DNA of 64,000 nucleotides from Companilactobacillus suantsaicola (lineage in GTDB: Bacteria; Bacillota; Bacilli; Lactobacillales; Lactobacillaceae), in NCBI RefSeq assembly GCF_004745525.1, contig NZ_RKLY01000006.1, positions 40,847 through 104,846 on the forward strand, in the 5' to 3' direction. Each line of letters starts with the position of its first letter. The first letter of the stretch is position 1. Below the pieces are notes generated by a model that did no database searches, was not told the origin of the DNA, and was given only the letters and a program-made list of their open reading frames with translations. This document shows positions 19,377 to 27,776 of the stretch, one piece after another. Position numbers and translations under genes: made by a program.

Positions 19377-19859
19377 TTATTTACCGTTCTTTTGAACAGC
19401 TTTAACTGCTTGTTTGTGTGTTCCGTTATAGAGTTTCCACTTCTTACCATCAGGAGATTTGATTGTTGTCTTACCAACTTTAACGAAGTTCCATTCAAAA
19501 TCAGGTTCCTTTAAAATTCTAAAGCCGTCAATCTTGAATTTCTTAGGATTCTTTTTGTTGAGAACCAGTTTAGCCTTCTTAAAATCAGTGATAGCTTTTT
19601 GTGAACCGTTTTTGCTTACACGAACAAATTGAACAGTCTTCTTATCTTTACCAGTAAAGAAAGTTAGGTATTGATCTTTATTGTCATCACTCACACCGAC
19701 ATAATCATGACCTTTAACTTCATCTTTAGTGATCTTTTTAGCAGAGTGCTTTTCAACTTGTTCAGTATTTTTAGTATTGGTTGAGCAACCAGTAGCAACT
19801 GTGGCAAATCCACCCATTAATGAAACAGCGGCTAATAAAGTAACCAATGTTTTTTTCAT
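19377..19859 (-). CDS. Hypothetical lipoprotein
   Basis: 160 residues from an ATG with AAGGAG upstream. Signal peptide with lipobox VATGC, a spacer rich in Thr and Lys, then a small basic beta-rich domain (YVGVSDDNKDQYLTFFTG, KKFKIDGFRIL, KWKLYNGTHKQ). It would sit on the outer membrane surface. No family is recognised. It ends next to the prophage insertion but lies outside the attachment site. Confidence 0.75.
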   Translation of the reverse strand: MKKTLVTLLAAVSLMGGFATVATGCSTNTKNTEQVEKHSAKKITKDEVKGHDYVGVSDDNKDQYLTFFTGKDKKTVQFVRVSKNGSQKAITDFKKAKLVLNKKNPKKFKIDGFRILKEPDFEWNFVKVGKTTIKSPDGKKWKLYNGTHKQAVKAVQKNGK

Positions 19860-20002
19860 TATAATCTTCTCCTTGACGCAATATATCGATAGAATTCTAC
19901 CGTCAACTTTGATTCTATGGTAAGGATAATTAAAAATCAATTTATATTGTAGTTTTACAAGGGAATTTTAAATAAAACTTATCTTTTTGGAATAATGTGT
20001 TG

Positions 20003-20008
20003 TATAAT
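20003..20008 (+). promoter_or_regulatory. -10 element of the tRNA-Gly promoter
   Basis: A consensus TATAAT lies 18 bp upstream of the tRNA gene. The -35 region is weak. Confidence 0.55.
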
Positions 20009-20026
20009 TAAATAGTTGTGATAAAT

Positions 20027-20097
20027 GCGAACTTAGTTTAATGGTAAAATACCAGCTTCCCAAGCTAGTGTCGCGAGTTCGATTCTCGTAGTTCGCT
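20027..20097 (+). tRNA. tRNA-Gly(CCC), prophage attachment gene
   Basis: 71 nt cloverleaf with acceptor pairing GCGAACT/AGTTCGC, T-loop TTCGATT and anticodon loop TTCCCAA (anticodon CCC). One C-A mismatch is seen in the anticodon stem. CCA is not encoded. The 3' end from position 20,085 is also found at the far end of the prophage, so the functional 3' end is currently supplied by the prophage copy. Confidence 0.93.
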
Positions 20098-20098
20098 T
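20085..20098. repeat. attL core
   Basis: The 14-bp CTCGTAGTTCGCTT forms the 3' T-stem and acceptor strand of tRNA-Gly and is repeated exactly at 54,290-54,303. Confidence 0.9.
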
Positions 20099-20110
20099 TA
20101 TACGGTTCCG

Positions 20111-20173
20111 ATAAGTTTCGATAGCTTATGAAAAGCCTATAAATCAACGTTTCTATTTTCATAAGTTTCGATA
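20111..20173. repeat. Pair of direct repeats ATAAGTTTCGATA next to attL
   Basis: The 13-mer occurs at 20,111-20,123 and 20,161-20,173, 50 bp apart, just inside attL. Possible recombination-protein (Int or Xis) sites. Confidence 0.6.
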
Positions 20174-20196
20174 AGTCCCATATATAATACATAAAA

Positions 20197-20217
20197 GTGT
20201 GTCACGTGTGTGTCACG
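20197..20217. repeat. Arm-type integrase site pair, left
   Basis: Two copies of GTGTGTCACG, starting at 20,197 and 20,208 (11-bp period). An identical pair with the same period lies at 54,197-54,217. In the excised circle the two pairs would flank the core, as arm-type Int sites do. Confidence 0.65.
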
Positions 20218-20244
20218 AAAATATTTTGTGAGAGCATAAGTTTT

Positions 20245-20275
20245 ATCGTTAGACAAATTGTCTAGCGATTTTTTT
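20245..20275 (+). terminator. Rho-independent terminator inside attL end
   Basis: Arms ATCGTTAGACA and TGTCTAGCGAT followed by a T-run. In the lysogen it ends transcripts from tRNA-Gly; in the circular phage it would lie downstream of the integrase gene. Confidence 0.85.
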
Positions 20276-20313
20276 GTGCAAAAAAAGTCCACATAAATTT
20301 GTAGGCTACTTAT

Positions 20314-20826
20314 CTAATTTGTTTCATCATAAAAATCGGCTAGTGCTTTTACTATTTCGTATTTGGCCTTGTCTAGATCATAAACACCATTTCTATAATT
20401 ATTGATCATCATTCGACTAACGCCAACTTTTTGAGCCAACTCTTTGTCTTTAATGGACTTGTTGCCTAAAATCAACCGCGCTTTGTCGATTGGCTCAACC
20501 GTAAGGAAATCTCTCCAGTATTCAACAAATTTATTTAAAGCCTGTTGTTGTTTTTCCTGGTTAGGATTACCAACTATAAAACTGTCTTCGGCTCCGTCAT
20601 TGTTCAAACCATAATAAGTCACAACAATATCATTATCTTTGACATCTTCGGGGCTTACCATGTTCCCGCCTTTAACCCATTCATCTTCGTTGTTATAGAA
20701 ATAATCATAGTCATCTTTATCAAAAACATTGGCGTTTAAAATTTGGTTAGTTTTTCCCTTTAAATTAATGTAGTCACCACGTCTCTTGTTGTCTAAAAAT
20801 TCTTGAATCTTTTCAACGTTTTTCAT
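20314..20826 (-). CDS. HTH-domain protein of the attL cargo operon
   Basis: 170 residues from an ATG behind GGAGG. The first 110 residues match no family I recognise and include an acidic, Tyr/Asn-rich stretch (DKDDYDYFYNNEDEW). The C-terminus (about 120-165) is a helix-turn-helix: KELAQKVGVSRMMINNYRNG. It follows the acidic protein gene by 22 bp and shares its promoter, so it is a likely autoregulator of this operon through the palindromes at 21,431-21,468. Confidence 0.75.
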   Translation of the reverse strand: MKNVEKIQEFLDNKRRGDYINLKGKTNQILNANVFDKDDYDYFYNNEDEWVKGGNMVSPEDVKDNDIVVTYYGLNNDGAEDSFIVGNPNQEKQQQALNKFVEYWRDFLTVEPIDKARLILGNKSIKDKELAQKVGVSRMMINNYRNGVYDLDKAKYEIVKALADFYDETN

Positions 20827-20848
20827 TTTTGAATCCTCCACTTTTTAA

Positions 20849-21397
20849 TTAAACCAGCCACTCATATTCACTGTGTGAATAATCATAAAATTCGTTACCA
20901 CCAACGTTATGATCAGAAATTCTAATTGATATTTCATTATTCTTTGAATTTCCATCAAACGAAGTATCAAAGTATTTTTCGTATTTTTTGATGAAATCAT
21001 CAGAACGTTTAATTGTTAGATATGTTGAAATTGTCTTGTGAGAAACTTCAATGTTTAAAATCTCAAAATCCTTACTGATTATATAAATGATGTCTTGAAT
21101 TTCATCAATTTTATTTTTCAGTTCATCTATTTCATTAGATTGTTTATCAACGTCACTAATTGTGTCAGCGATTTCATCTTGCATGCCATCATCAATATAA
21201 TCGTGATACAAATCAACAGCCTCATCATAATCTAAAGCTTTGGAAACTTCTCCATCTTCAAATGCTGATTTTAAAGGTTCAAAGCCTTCTTCAACAGCCG
21301 TATCAATATAACCGTTAACTGAATCAATAACATCTTTCTTACTATCAACTAATTCTTCATTTTTTAAGTTTAAAACATCATATTTTAAATCAGTCAT
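20849..21397 (-). CDS. Acidic hypothetical protein of the attL cargo operon
   Basis: 182 residues, strongly acidic, with helical coiled-coil character at about 85-120 (DKQSNEIDELKNKIDEIQDI) and a C-terminal beta-rich part ending in ISIRISDHNVGG. IRISDH-type endings occur in various phage and plasmid proteins of unknown role. It is the first gene after a near-consensus promoter and has an AAGGAAAGGAAG RBS. It lies beyond the lysis genes at the prophage edge, a usual place for genes expressed by the lysogen. Confidence 0.75.
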   Translation of the reverse strand: MTDLKYDVLNLKNEELVDSKKDVIDSVNGYIDTAVEEGFEPLKSAFEDGEVSKALDYDEAVDLYHDYIDDGMQDEIADTISDVDKQSNEIDELKNKIDEIQDIIYIISKDFEILNIEVSHKTISTYLTIKRSDDFIKKYEKYFDTSFDGNSKNNEISIRISDHNVGGNEFYDYSHSEYEWLV

Positions 21398-21429
21398 TTT
21401 GATGACTTCCTTTCCTTGATTACAAGTAC

Positions 21430-21468
21430 ATTATAAAGCACGCTTTATAAAATGTAAAGTATACTTTA
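21430..21468 (-). promoter_or_regulatory. Promoter and two palindromic operators of the cargo operon
   Basis: On the minus strand, -35 TTTACA (21,453-21,458) and -10 TATAAT (21,430-21,435) are separated by exactly 17 bp. A 20-bp palindrome with 9-bp arms TTATAAAGC/GCTTTATAA (21,431-21,450) covers the spacer and -10, and a perfect 14-bp palindrome TAAAGTATACTTTA (21,455-21,468) covers the -35. They share the AAAG/CTTT core. Confidence 0.85.
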
Positions 21469-21583
21469 TAAAATAACCAAAATAAAAAAAGCTCTCACAA
21501 ATGAATGTGAAGGCTCCTTTCATATCTATATTCTTTAATTACTATATTTAAAATACTTTTTATTTTATTATCTGTATAATTGT

Positions 21584-21704
21584 AAAAAAAAAAGTCCCTT
21601 TCCCAGCCAACGGCAAAAACTAGGAGAGAAAAGGACAGACGATACGAGCAACCTATCTGTAACCAACAGATAGAGACAACACTATTGATTAACCAAATCA
21701 ATAG
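21584..21704 (-). ncRNA. Candidate small RNA: two twin hairpins and a terminator
   Basis: Read on the minus strand: hairpin 1 (21,682-21,704, 9-bp stem), hairpin 2 (21,653-21,673, 8-bp stem), both with the loop TGGTT, then a terminator stem GTCCTTTTC/GAAAGGGAC (21,594-21,636) and ten T. Only a weak promoter was found, with TTGACT at 21,777-21,782. The 550-bp interval 21,398-21,947 otherwise holds only the cargo promoter and the lysis terminator. Confidence 0.5.
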
Positions 21705-21795
21705 AGGATATAACACTAATGTTCATATATAATATAATACACATTATACAAATTGTAAACCGAACACGTAGTGTAAAGTCAACAGTTTTAGACAA

Positions 21796-21832
21796 ACAAA
21801 AAAGCCCTCATCTAAATTAATAGATGAGAGCT
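21796..21832 (-). terminator. Terminator of the lysis/late operon
   Basis: Stem with arms CTCATCTA/TAGATGAG extended by AGC/GCT, followed on the minus strand by a T-run, 115 bp after the endolysin stop. Confidence 0.85.
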
Positions 21833-21947
21833 AAATGATTGTCTAACCAGAATGGTGTGTTTAAAGGCTTGATGTGCTTTTAAGCACTCTTTTAATATAC
21901 ACAACAATTTATTAAATTAATATAATCAGTTTTGCTATTTTGTCCAA

Positions 21948-22898
21948 TTAGCCTTTGAAACCTGAACCTTGAGCGTATTCAATAGGCAAGAACATATCTG
22001 TAGCGATTTGGTAACACCAGCCAGCACCGGGAATATTAGACATACTGCCAAATTTCCAAGCTGAGCCACCAACTAAATCAATATTAACCACTTTGCCTGT
22101 ATGATCCACAGCGTGGACTGGAATATCAGAGTTAATAGCTACTCTATCATTGAATGTGGTAATTGATTGAGGGATGTAAATGTTACCACCAATTAAGTAA
22201 TGAGGTTTACCGTTAATCATCTCGATACCGGCTGAAATCCAACCAGTACCAGGTCCAATGTTGGTTGTTCCATTTGCTGAGCCATCTTTCTTATATGTGG
22301 CGTAAGCCTTAACGTTGCCGTTTAATACGGTAACAACGTTATTGATATTAGTAAACGTCTTCTTAGGTGCTACTGGCTCACTGATACCGCTTAGAATATC
22401 CTTAGCTAGCTGCTCATGTGTGATTCCCCAGAATGGCTCTAAATAGCTATTAACGGGATCAGTATGTGAACCCCAGATATTATCTGAAATCCACTTATGA
22501 GTTTTAATTCCGTTTCCATAAGCATCTAGTGTGGTGGGAATGCCAAATTCTCGGGCTTTGGAACGTGCAAAATTAACAAAAGTTGCATAGTCTTTCTTAA
22601 AAGTAGCTTTATCAGTCGTACGAGCAAGTTCAATTTGTACTGGCGAATTGGCGTTTGCATAAGAACCAGCTCCCCACGCTTGATATCCGTCAGCACCAAC
22701 TTGATAAATCTTTCCACCGTCACCAATGACGTATTGGACATAAGTTTGAGTTGTTGACCAATTATTTTTGAAGTAACTCGCATTAGCTTTGGCACCAATA
22801 TTTGTTGTTTCATGCAAAACAATAAATTTGTTGGCTGTTCGTGTGGATGAACCTTCATAAGTTCCTAATGCAAAAGCATTATCGACATTGAAATTCAT
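21948..22898 (-). CDS. Phage endolysin, N-acetylmuramoyl-L-alanine amidase
   Basis: 316 residues. An Amidase_2 domain fills about residues 10-170: FIVLHETT carries the first zinc His (29) and KWISDNIWGSHTDPV the later ligands. The C-terminal half contains repeated beta-strand units (AYATYKKDGSANGTTNIGPG, HYLIGGNIYIP) typical of a lactobacillar wall-binding module. No signal peptide, so release needs the holin directly upstream, whose stop overlaps this start by one base. Confidence 0.93.
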   Translation of the reverse strand: MNFNVDNAFALGTYEGSSTRTANKFIVLHETTNIGAKANASYFKNNWSTTQTYVQYVIGDGGKIYQVGADGYQAWGAGSYANANSPVQIELARTTDKATFKKDYATFVNFARSKAREFGIPTTLDAYGNGIKTHKWISDNIWGSHTDPVNSYLEPFWGITHEQLAKDILSGISEPVAPKKTFTNINNVVTVLNGNVKAYATYKKDGSANGTTNIGPGTGWISAGIEMINGKPHYLIGGNIYIPQSITTFNDRVAINSDIPVHAVDHTGKVVNIDLVGGSAWKFGSMSNIPGAGWCYQIATDMFLPIEYAQGSGFKG

Positions 22899-23317
22899 TA
22901 TTTGTCCTCCTTATTTTCGTTTTTAGGTTCGCCATTTTCAGCGTAATCGCTAAGCTTATTAAGCCTATCCTTGATAAAGTGCGGTAATGGTAAGCCCATC
23001 TGTCCTACGTTCTCTGTGATTGACGTAGCATACATAAATATCCACAGCCATAAAACTGCGTCTCCTACCCACTCATATCCAATGGCGATTGACCACGGAT
23101 ATAATAGCCACACTAGCAGTATGATCGTGATATGAATGGCGAATCCTTTTTTTCCGATTGAGCTATCGGTTGTAGATGTTACTAATGACTTTGAAATCCC
23201 AGTTATTACATCGGCTAAAATTAAAACTGCCAGTGTAAAAAGCAGCGGATTTGTGTCTAAGTGTTCCATTGCATAGACCCAATTCATTAGGCCGACGTTT
23301 GGTAATGGTGCATACAT
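22898..23317 (-). CDS. Phage holin
   Basis: 139 residues with three or four hydrophobic helices (LLFTLAVLILADVITGI, HITIILLVWLLYPWSIAIG, AVLWLWIFMYATSITENVGQ) and a charged tail KNENKEDK. The ADVITGI and TSITENVG segments fit the phage_holin_4 family. It permeabilises the membrane to release the amidase encoded next. Confidence 0.9.
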   Translation of the reverse strand: MYAPLPNVGLMNWVYAMEHLDTNPLLFTLAVLILADVITGISKSLVTSTTDSSIGKKGFAIHITIILLVWLLYPWSIAIGYEWVGDAVLWLWIFMYATSITENVGQMGLPLPHFIKDRLNKLSDYAENGEPKNENKEDK

Positions 23318-23402
23318 ATATATTTCATCTCCCTAATTTTTTGTAAAAAAATAAGCCTATAAGGCTGTGGTTTTAGTTATTTTTATATCTCCTATACCAA
23401 GT

Positions 23403-23792
23403 TTAAATAGCTTTAATTAAGAATACGCGATCAATACCAGAATCAGAAGCATTTAGCCTATATTCTCCGTCAATAATAGACCTTGATACAGTTATCGAAT
23501 AATAACTATTTATGTCATATTTTTTTCCTGTATCTAAGCTTTTAAAATCATCACTATAAATCCGAGCGTCAATAATGTTGATGTTACTTTTATCTTGACG
23601 GACTTGAAAATGAATGCCATCGATATTTGACCAATTCTTTGTAGTGTTTAACAAGTGTATGTTTTTCAAACCTGTTTCAGCTCTCTCAGAAATATACAAA
23701 ATTGTTCCCGGTTCTAATTTAGATGCTCCACCAAACTCTTGACCGCCATACATAATTTTACCCACGCTATTACCTCCAATTTTTAAATTCAT
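23403..23792 (-). CDS. Phage tail-tip/baseplate accessory protein
   Basis: 129 residues. The start NLKIGGNSVGKIMYGGQEF is a short glycine-rich motif common at the N-terminus of small phage tail-appendage proteins of lactobacilli. The rest is beta-rich. Position between BppU and holin suggests a host-recognition accessory; this is inference. Confidence 0.6.
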   Translation of the reverse strand: MNLKIGGNSVGKIMYGGQEFGGASKLEPGTILYISERAETGLKNIHLLNTTKNWSNIDGIHFQVRQDKSNINIIDARIYSDDFKSLDTGKKYDINSYYSITVSRSIIDGEYRLNASDSGIDRVFLIKAI

Positions 23793-23804
23793 TTAGATAC
23801 CTCC

Positions 23805-25667
23805 TTAAGCATCCGGAATTACATATAAAATTTTTGGATCAACGGTACCGGCACTAACTAACTTATCGTAATCAGCTTGACTGATTGAAGTAATCATAGT
23901 TTGAACGGTATTCTGTAGTGCTGTAACGTCCGTCTTGTCGGCTTTCTTAGTAATCCCTTCGTTGATAGCTTGAACACCGTCTTTATTTTTAGTTACGGCA
24001 TCCGCTAGCTCTCCGATAGTGTCCAGCGTATCAGGAGCAGCACCGATAATATCCTTGATACTTTGTTCGGCGTATGTTTTCGCTTGTCCAACACCTGTAG
24101 CAATCTTAGAATCGACATTCGCTGTCGTGGAATACGACTTCAAAGCATCTGTTAATTTGGCTTGAGTTGCGTACGAATTTAACTTTGTATTTAAGTCAGC
24201 TGTGGACGTGTAATTAGCGAATTTCTTAGTATTATTAACGACATCAGTTTGAAGTTTACCGACATTGGTAGTATTCGTGTTAACGCTAGTTTGCAATTTA
24301 CCGATGTTGCTCTTGTTCGCTCCATTGTCAGTTTTAAGACTAGCGATATCTTTCTTGTTGACTGTGTTATCAGCCTTTAATTTATCAATGTCAGCCTTAT
24401 TTGTAGCCATTTGTGTTAAATCGACATCATGTAAGGTGCTAGCGATTTCGTTAGCTCTGGCTTCCATGGAATCGACATTAGTACCAACGGTTTTAAGCTT
24501 ATTATTTAAGCTTGTTACGTCGTTATTAATCAAGTCTTTGAAGTCGTCAAAATCGCCTTGCAAAGTCGTTAGAAGTGCTTTAAATCGATTTTCGAAATCT
24601 GTTTTTTGCTTGCCAAAATCAGTTTCAAAACCTGACTTTTGACTATTAAAATCACTAGTACGCTTATCTTGAGCGCTCGTGAACGCCGTGGAATTAGCTT
24701 TCTGTGAATTAGTGAAGTCAGTGGCTCGCTTGCTTTGAGCTGAATTAAAAGCGGTCTGATTATCCGCATTTTGCTTAGTACCGGCGGATGTAGCACTAGT
24801 TAAATCACTCTTTAAAGCATCCACGCTAGTTTGATTATCGGATATAAATTTCTTGAAAGTTGTATCAAAGCCACTTCGTTGGCTAGTTGCGCTTGTGCTG
24901 AATCCCTCTGATTGAGTTTTGAAGTCGCTTGCTCGTTTACTTTCGGCACTCTCAAACGTAGTTTGGTTGGCTGTGTTTTGAGACTTAGCAGTGTCCACGG
25001 CTGTATTAAACTCGGTAGTAATGTCTTTGAACGTTGCTTTATCATCAGAAATTAGCTTGTTAAATTCCGCATCGAAACCGTCACGCTGCGAAGTTGCTGC
25101 TGTCTGTGAACTACTTTGGAATGTACTCCACGCCGCTTTAGCAGCATCTAAGTCTTCCTTCGACTTATCCACGAAACTTTGCATCTTGCCAGTCAGCTCG
25201 GTAACTTTATCATCAATCGTTGCATTTCCAGTATCGGCAAAGTCTTTTAAGGCTAAAACATAAGATTCGGCTTCATCAATCAGCGTTTCAAAATCATCAA
25301 TGTAGCTTCCTGCCTCTTTTATTGATCCGATCCCTTGTAGAACGACTAACTTCACGCTTGATGTGGAATCGTCTCCGACTTTGAAATACATGTTTCTGAA
25401 TACGCCAACATTTGTATACATTTCATCTGGAAACTTAACCTTGAACGTATTTCCCGACTTATCAGTCACAGTTTGCTTAATTAGTCGTTGGTCGGGCGTT
25501 TTGGCAATGAGTTCAATGTCAACTTTAGATAAGTCCGTATATTTTTCGAATGACTTCCCAAGTGTTACTTGTAGCTCGTCGCCTGTGTCGCCTTGACGAA
25601 TCTTCAAAGGTAACTCGTAAATTGGGGTTGTCTTGTCTGTATCTAAAACAATTGGTTGTAAACTCAT
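23805..25667 (-). CDS. Baseplate upper protein (BppU N-terminal domain) with coiled-coil repeats
   Basis: 620 residues. Residues 1-140 match the BppU N-terminal domain (LPLKIRQGDTGDELQVTLG, MYFKVGDDSTSSVKLVVLQG). About 180-370 holds degenerate repeats of the type Q-(S/D)-K-R-x-(S/T)-DF with long coiled coils; later a fibre motif APDTLDTIGELADAV and another coil are seen. It would form the baseplate rim and carry the receptor-binding parts. Confidence 0.85.
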   Translation of the reverse strand: MSLQPIVLDTDKTTPIYELPLKIRQGDTGDELQVTLGKSFEKYTDLSKVDIELIAKTPDQRLIKQTVTDKSGNTFKVKFPDEMYTNVGVFRNMYFKVGDDSTSSVKLVVLQGIGSIKEAGSYIDDFETLIDEAESYVLALKDFADTGNATIDDKVTELTGKMQSFVDKSKEDLDAAKAAWSTFQSSSQTAATSQRDGFDAEFNKLISDDKATFKDITTEFNTAVDTAKSQNTANQTTFESAESKRASDFKTQSEGFSTSATSQRSGFDTTFKKFISDNQTSVDALKSDLTSATSAGTKQNADNQTAFNSAQSKRATDFTNSQKANSTAFTSAQDKRTSDFNSQKSGFETDFGKQKTDFENRFKALLTTLQGDFDDFKDLINNDVTSLNNKLKTVGTNVDSMEARANEIASTLHDVDLTQMATNKADIDKLKADNTVNKKDIASLKTDNGANKSNIGKLQTSVNTNTTNVGKLQTDVVNNTKKFANYTSTADLNTKLNSYATQAKLTDALKSYSTTANVDSKIATGVGQAKTYAEQSIKDIIGAAPDTLDTIGELADAVTKNKDGVQAINEGITKKADKTDVTALQNTVQTMITSISQADYDKLVSAGTVDPKILYVIPDA

Positions 25668-25940
25668 TTAATCACCGCCCAGTATATTTTCGATTATTTT
25701 TCTATCAAAGTTATAAGGTCTGTGAAGTTGACCATCAAAATATGTATAGTAGTCATGAAGTTTCTCAAACAATGGATATTCTGAATCAATCAAATGGACA
25801 TAAATATAACCATCATTAATTAACGATTCATCTGGCTTAAAATCATTAAACAGTTTGAAACTATATTCGGAATCGTCATCAGATTTTAAATAATCTGTGA
25901 CGGCTCCCAAATTATTTGTTTTTATGTAAATCATTGCCAT
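25668..25940 (-). CDS. Hypothetical phage baseplate-region protein
   Basis: 90 residues, acidic and Tyr-rich (DYYTYFDGQLHRPYNFD). It abuts BppU and overlaps the previous small gene by 29 bases, indicating a translationally coupled late-operon gene. No family recognised. Confidence 0.65.
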   Translation of the reverse strand: MAMIYIKTNNLGAVTDYLKSDDDSEYSFKLFNDFKPDESLINDGYIYVHLIDSEYPLFEKLHDYYTYFDGQLHRPYNFDRKIIENILGGD

Positions 25941-26079
25941 TCAACTTCACCTTCAATTCTTCATTTTCTTCTTTGAGATGTTTATTTTCGATAAAAAGAA
26001 TAGAATTCTCAACCTGTGTATTAGCTAATTTACCAGCTAAGTCTTTAATTACTTCATTCGCATTTCCTTTATTCTCCAT
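25912..26079 (-). CDS. Small coiled-coil phage protein
   Basis: 55 residues, not much above the size limit of gene finders. A heptad-like helix runs through NSILFIENKHLKEENEELK. It starts 2 bp after the Tal gene and overlaps the next gene, as expected for a packed tail operon. Confidence 0.6.
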   Translation of the reverse strand: MENKGNANEVIKDLAGKLANTQVENSILFIENKHLKEENEELKVKLNGNDLHKNK

Positions 26080-26081
26080 AA

Positions 26082-27776
26082 TTATTTCAAGTCGCTTTCA
26101 TTTAAAATTCTTAGTCCACCCATGTACAGTTTTCCAGAGCCATCACCGGTTAATTTAGCCCCATTAATCATTAGATATCCCGACTCTATGTTCATTGCTC
26201 TAATGCCATCAATTTGATGAACCGTCATATTATTTGTCGAAATGCCATAGCTTGTAATGGATGTTCTATTCGATCCAGAACCCATTGATATATCTGTATC
26301 ACCACTAATGGTTACACCACTAATTTCTCCACCACGAATATGAACTCCAGTGATATTTTGACCCACAAAATTATCAGCATAGACGTTACCACGGTTATCA
26401 ATAGCCACAGTTCCTTTTCCATCATAATAGATGCCTTTAGAGTTCCAACGCATTCCGTAGTTACCGCCGTTTTCACTAGCAACAATATCTGTCGGATTTT
26501 CTCTATCGGGAAGGAATCTTATGACATCGCGACCGCTTCCGTTGATATAACCCAGCATGTCATCCCTAGTATTGTTAACATTTTTCTTCAATTCGTCCAT
26601 CAACCGCTGTTTATCTTTATCGCTGGCTTTTAAATCAGAAACATCTTTAGATACTTCAGTAACATTCTTATCAACTGTATCAATATGTTCATTTTGATTA
26701 CTTTGATAATCAGATGTCGTTGTTGGCTTATCTCCAATAGATACAGTTTTGTATCTATGAAGTAAGCCATCCCACACCGTTTTGATAACTCTAGCGGTTG
26801 TATCAATATTCAAATTGGCGAAGAAAACAGTAACTTCATCACCCATTTTTAATTCATCAACAAAACCTAAATCATCTTTGATATCTGCAATTTCAAACGT
26901 CAAAGAAACTTTAGGGATGCCCACTTTATTATCAGAAATATATCGATTAGTTCTAGAACGTAATTGATCAACGGTTTCGATTTTATCTTGTGAAAAATCT
27001 TTAGTTAAAACTCTTAATTTCTCAAAGTTGCTATTAGTTTTGATAATCCGTTCAGGAAGATATATTAATTTTTCATCATTACCGGAACCCGTTTTAGAAA
27101 ATGGCTTGATAGCGTTGTAAGTTTCTTCAATATTTTCTTCTTGATTGACCTGGACTAAATCTTTTCCATACTCAATAACTTTTCCGGTTTTAGTACCAAT
27201 GTTTCGTTCATAATGCACCGTATAATTATCAAATAGGTATTCACCCTTGAACATCTGAAGCAGTGAACCATTAGCACCACCCAAAGCCTTTTTAGCGTTA
27301 TCAATTTTAGTCATATCCCAACTAATGTTGGTTGTTCCAATGATTGAAGAAATCATTTTTAGTTTTGGTTCGGGCTGTTCCAATTGATTTTTGAGCAAAT
27401 TAAAAGCAGCTACCGGAGTAACTGCTGAAGCATTAATGTTTTGTTTTAAGGTGTTATAACTCAAATCATTAAGAATATGACTAGCCGTTACTTCGATTTT
27501 GTTATCAATCGACTTCTTAACGCTATCAATTCTAAAGAGTTGTTTTAAATAACCTTCACCAACGTCAGCCATAATAATACGGTATTTAATCAACTCATTA
27601 GCAATATCGCCAGTTGCAAGGTAATCAAGTTTTAGTTCTGGTAACTCATTAAATTCGTTGGTAACTTCAATGCTTAAACAATCGGTTAAAACGCCAATTC
27701 CTTGCGTTGTGAAGTCTGATTCAGAACTTTCAAATAGCACTGGATATTCGAGGTAACTCATATTAACGCCCTCCAA
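26082..27776 (-). CDS. Tail-associated protein (Tal / prophage tail endopeptidase-like)
   Basis: 564 residues. The N-terminal 350 residues look like the gp27-like hub fold of Tal proteins (IEVTNEFNELPELKLDY, KKSIDNKIEVTASHILNDL). The C-terminus has short beta-helix-like repeats (VHIRGGEISGVTISGDTDIS). No catalytic peptidase motif is obvious. Its start overlaps the Dit stop, the usual Dit-Tal order. Confidence 0.85.
   Translation of the reverse strand: MEGVNMSYLEYPVLFESSESDFTTQGIGVLTDCLSIEVTNEFNELPELKLDYLATGDIANELIKYRIIMADVGEGYLKQLFRIDSVKKSIDNKIEVTASHILNDLSYNTLKQNINASAVTPVAAFNLLKNQLEQPEPKLKMISSIIGTTNISWDMTKIDNAKKALGGANGSLLQMFKGEYLFDNYTVHYERNIGTKTGKVIEYGKDLVQVNQEENIEETYNAIKPFSKTGSGNDEKLIYLPERIIKTNSNFEKLRVLTKDFSQDKIETVDQLRSRTNRYISDNKVGIPKVSLTFEIADIKDDLGFVDELKMGDEVTVFFANLNIDTTARVIKTVWDGLLHRYKTVSIGDKPTTTSDYQSNQNEHIDTVDKNVTEVSKDVSDLKASDKDKQRLMDELKKNVNNTRDDMLGYINGSGRDVIRFLPDRENPTDIVASENGGNYGMRWNSKGIYYDGKGTVAIDNRGNVYADNFVGQNITGVHIRGGEISGVTISGDTDISMGSGSNRTSITSYGISTNNMTVHQIDGIRAMNIESGYLMINGAKLTGDGSGKLYMGGLRILNESDLK

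Noticed and set aside
19968..20192. A 74-residue open frame across tRNA-Gly on the minus strand
   Set aside because: It covers the tRNA and attL and has no family resemblance; chance frame.
21495..21716. A 73-residue open frame on the minus strand
   Set aside because: It has no RBS and runs through both twin hairpins and the T10 terminator; RNA structure explains the sequence better.
24265..25263. Long open frames on both strands opposite the BppU gene
   Set aside because: They mirror the repetitive coiled-coil codons of BppU and have no start signals.
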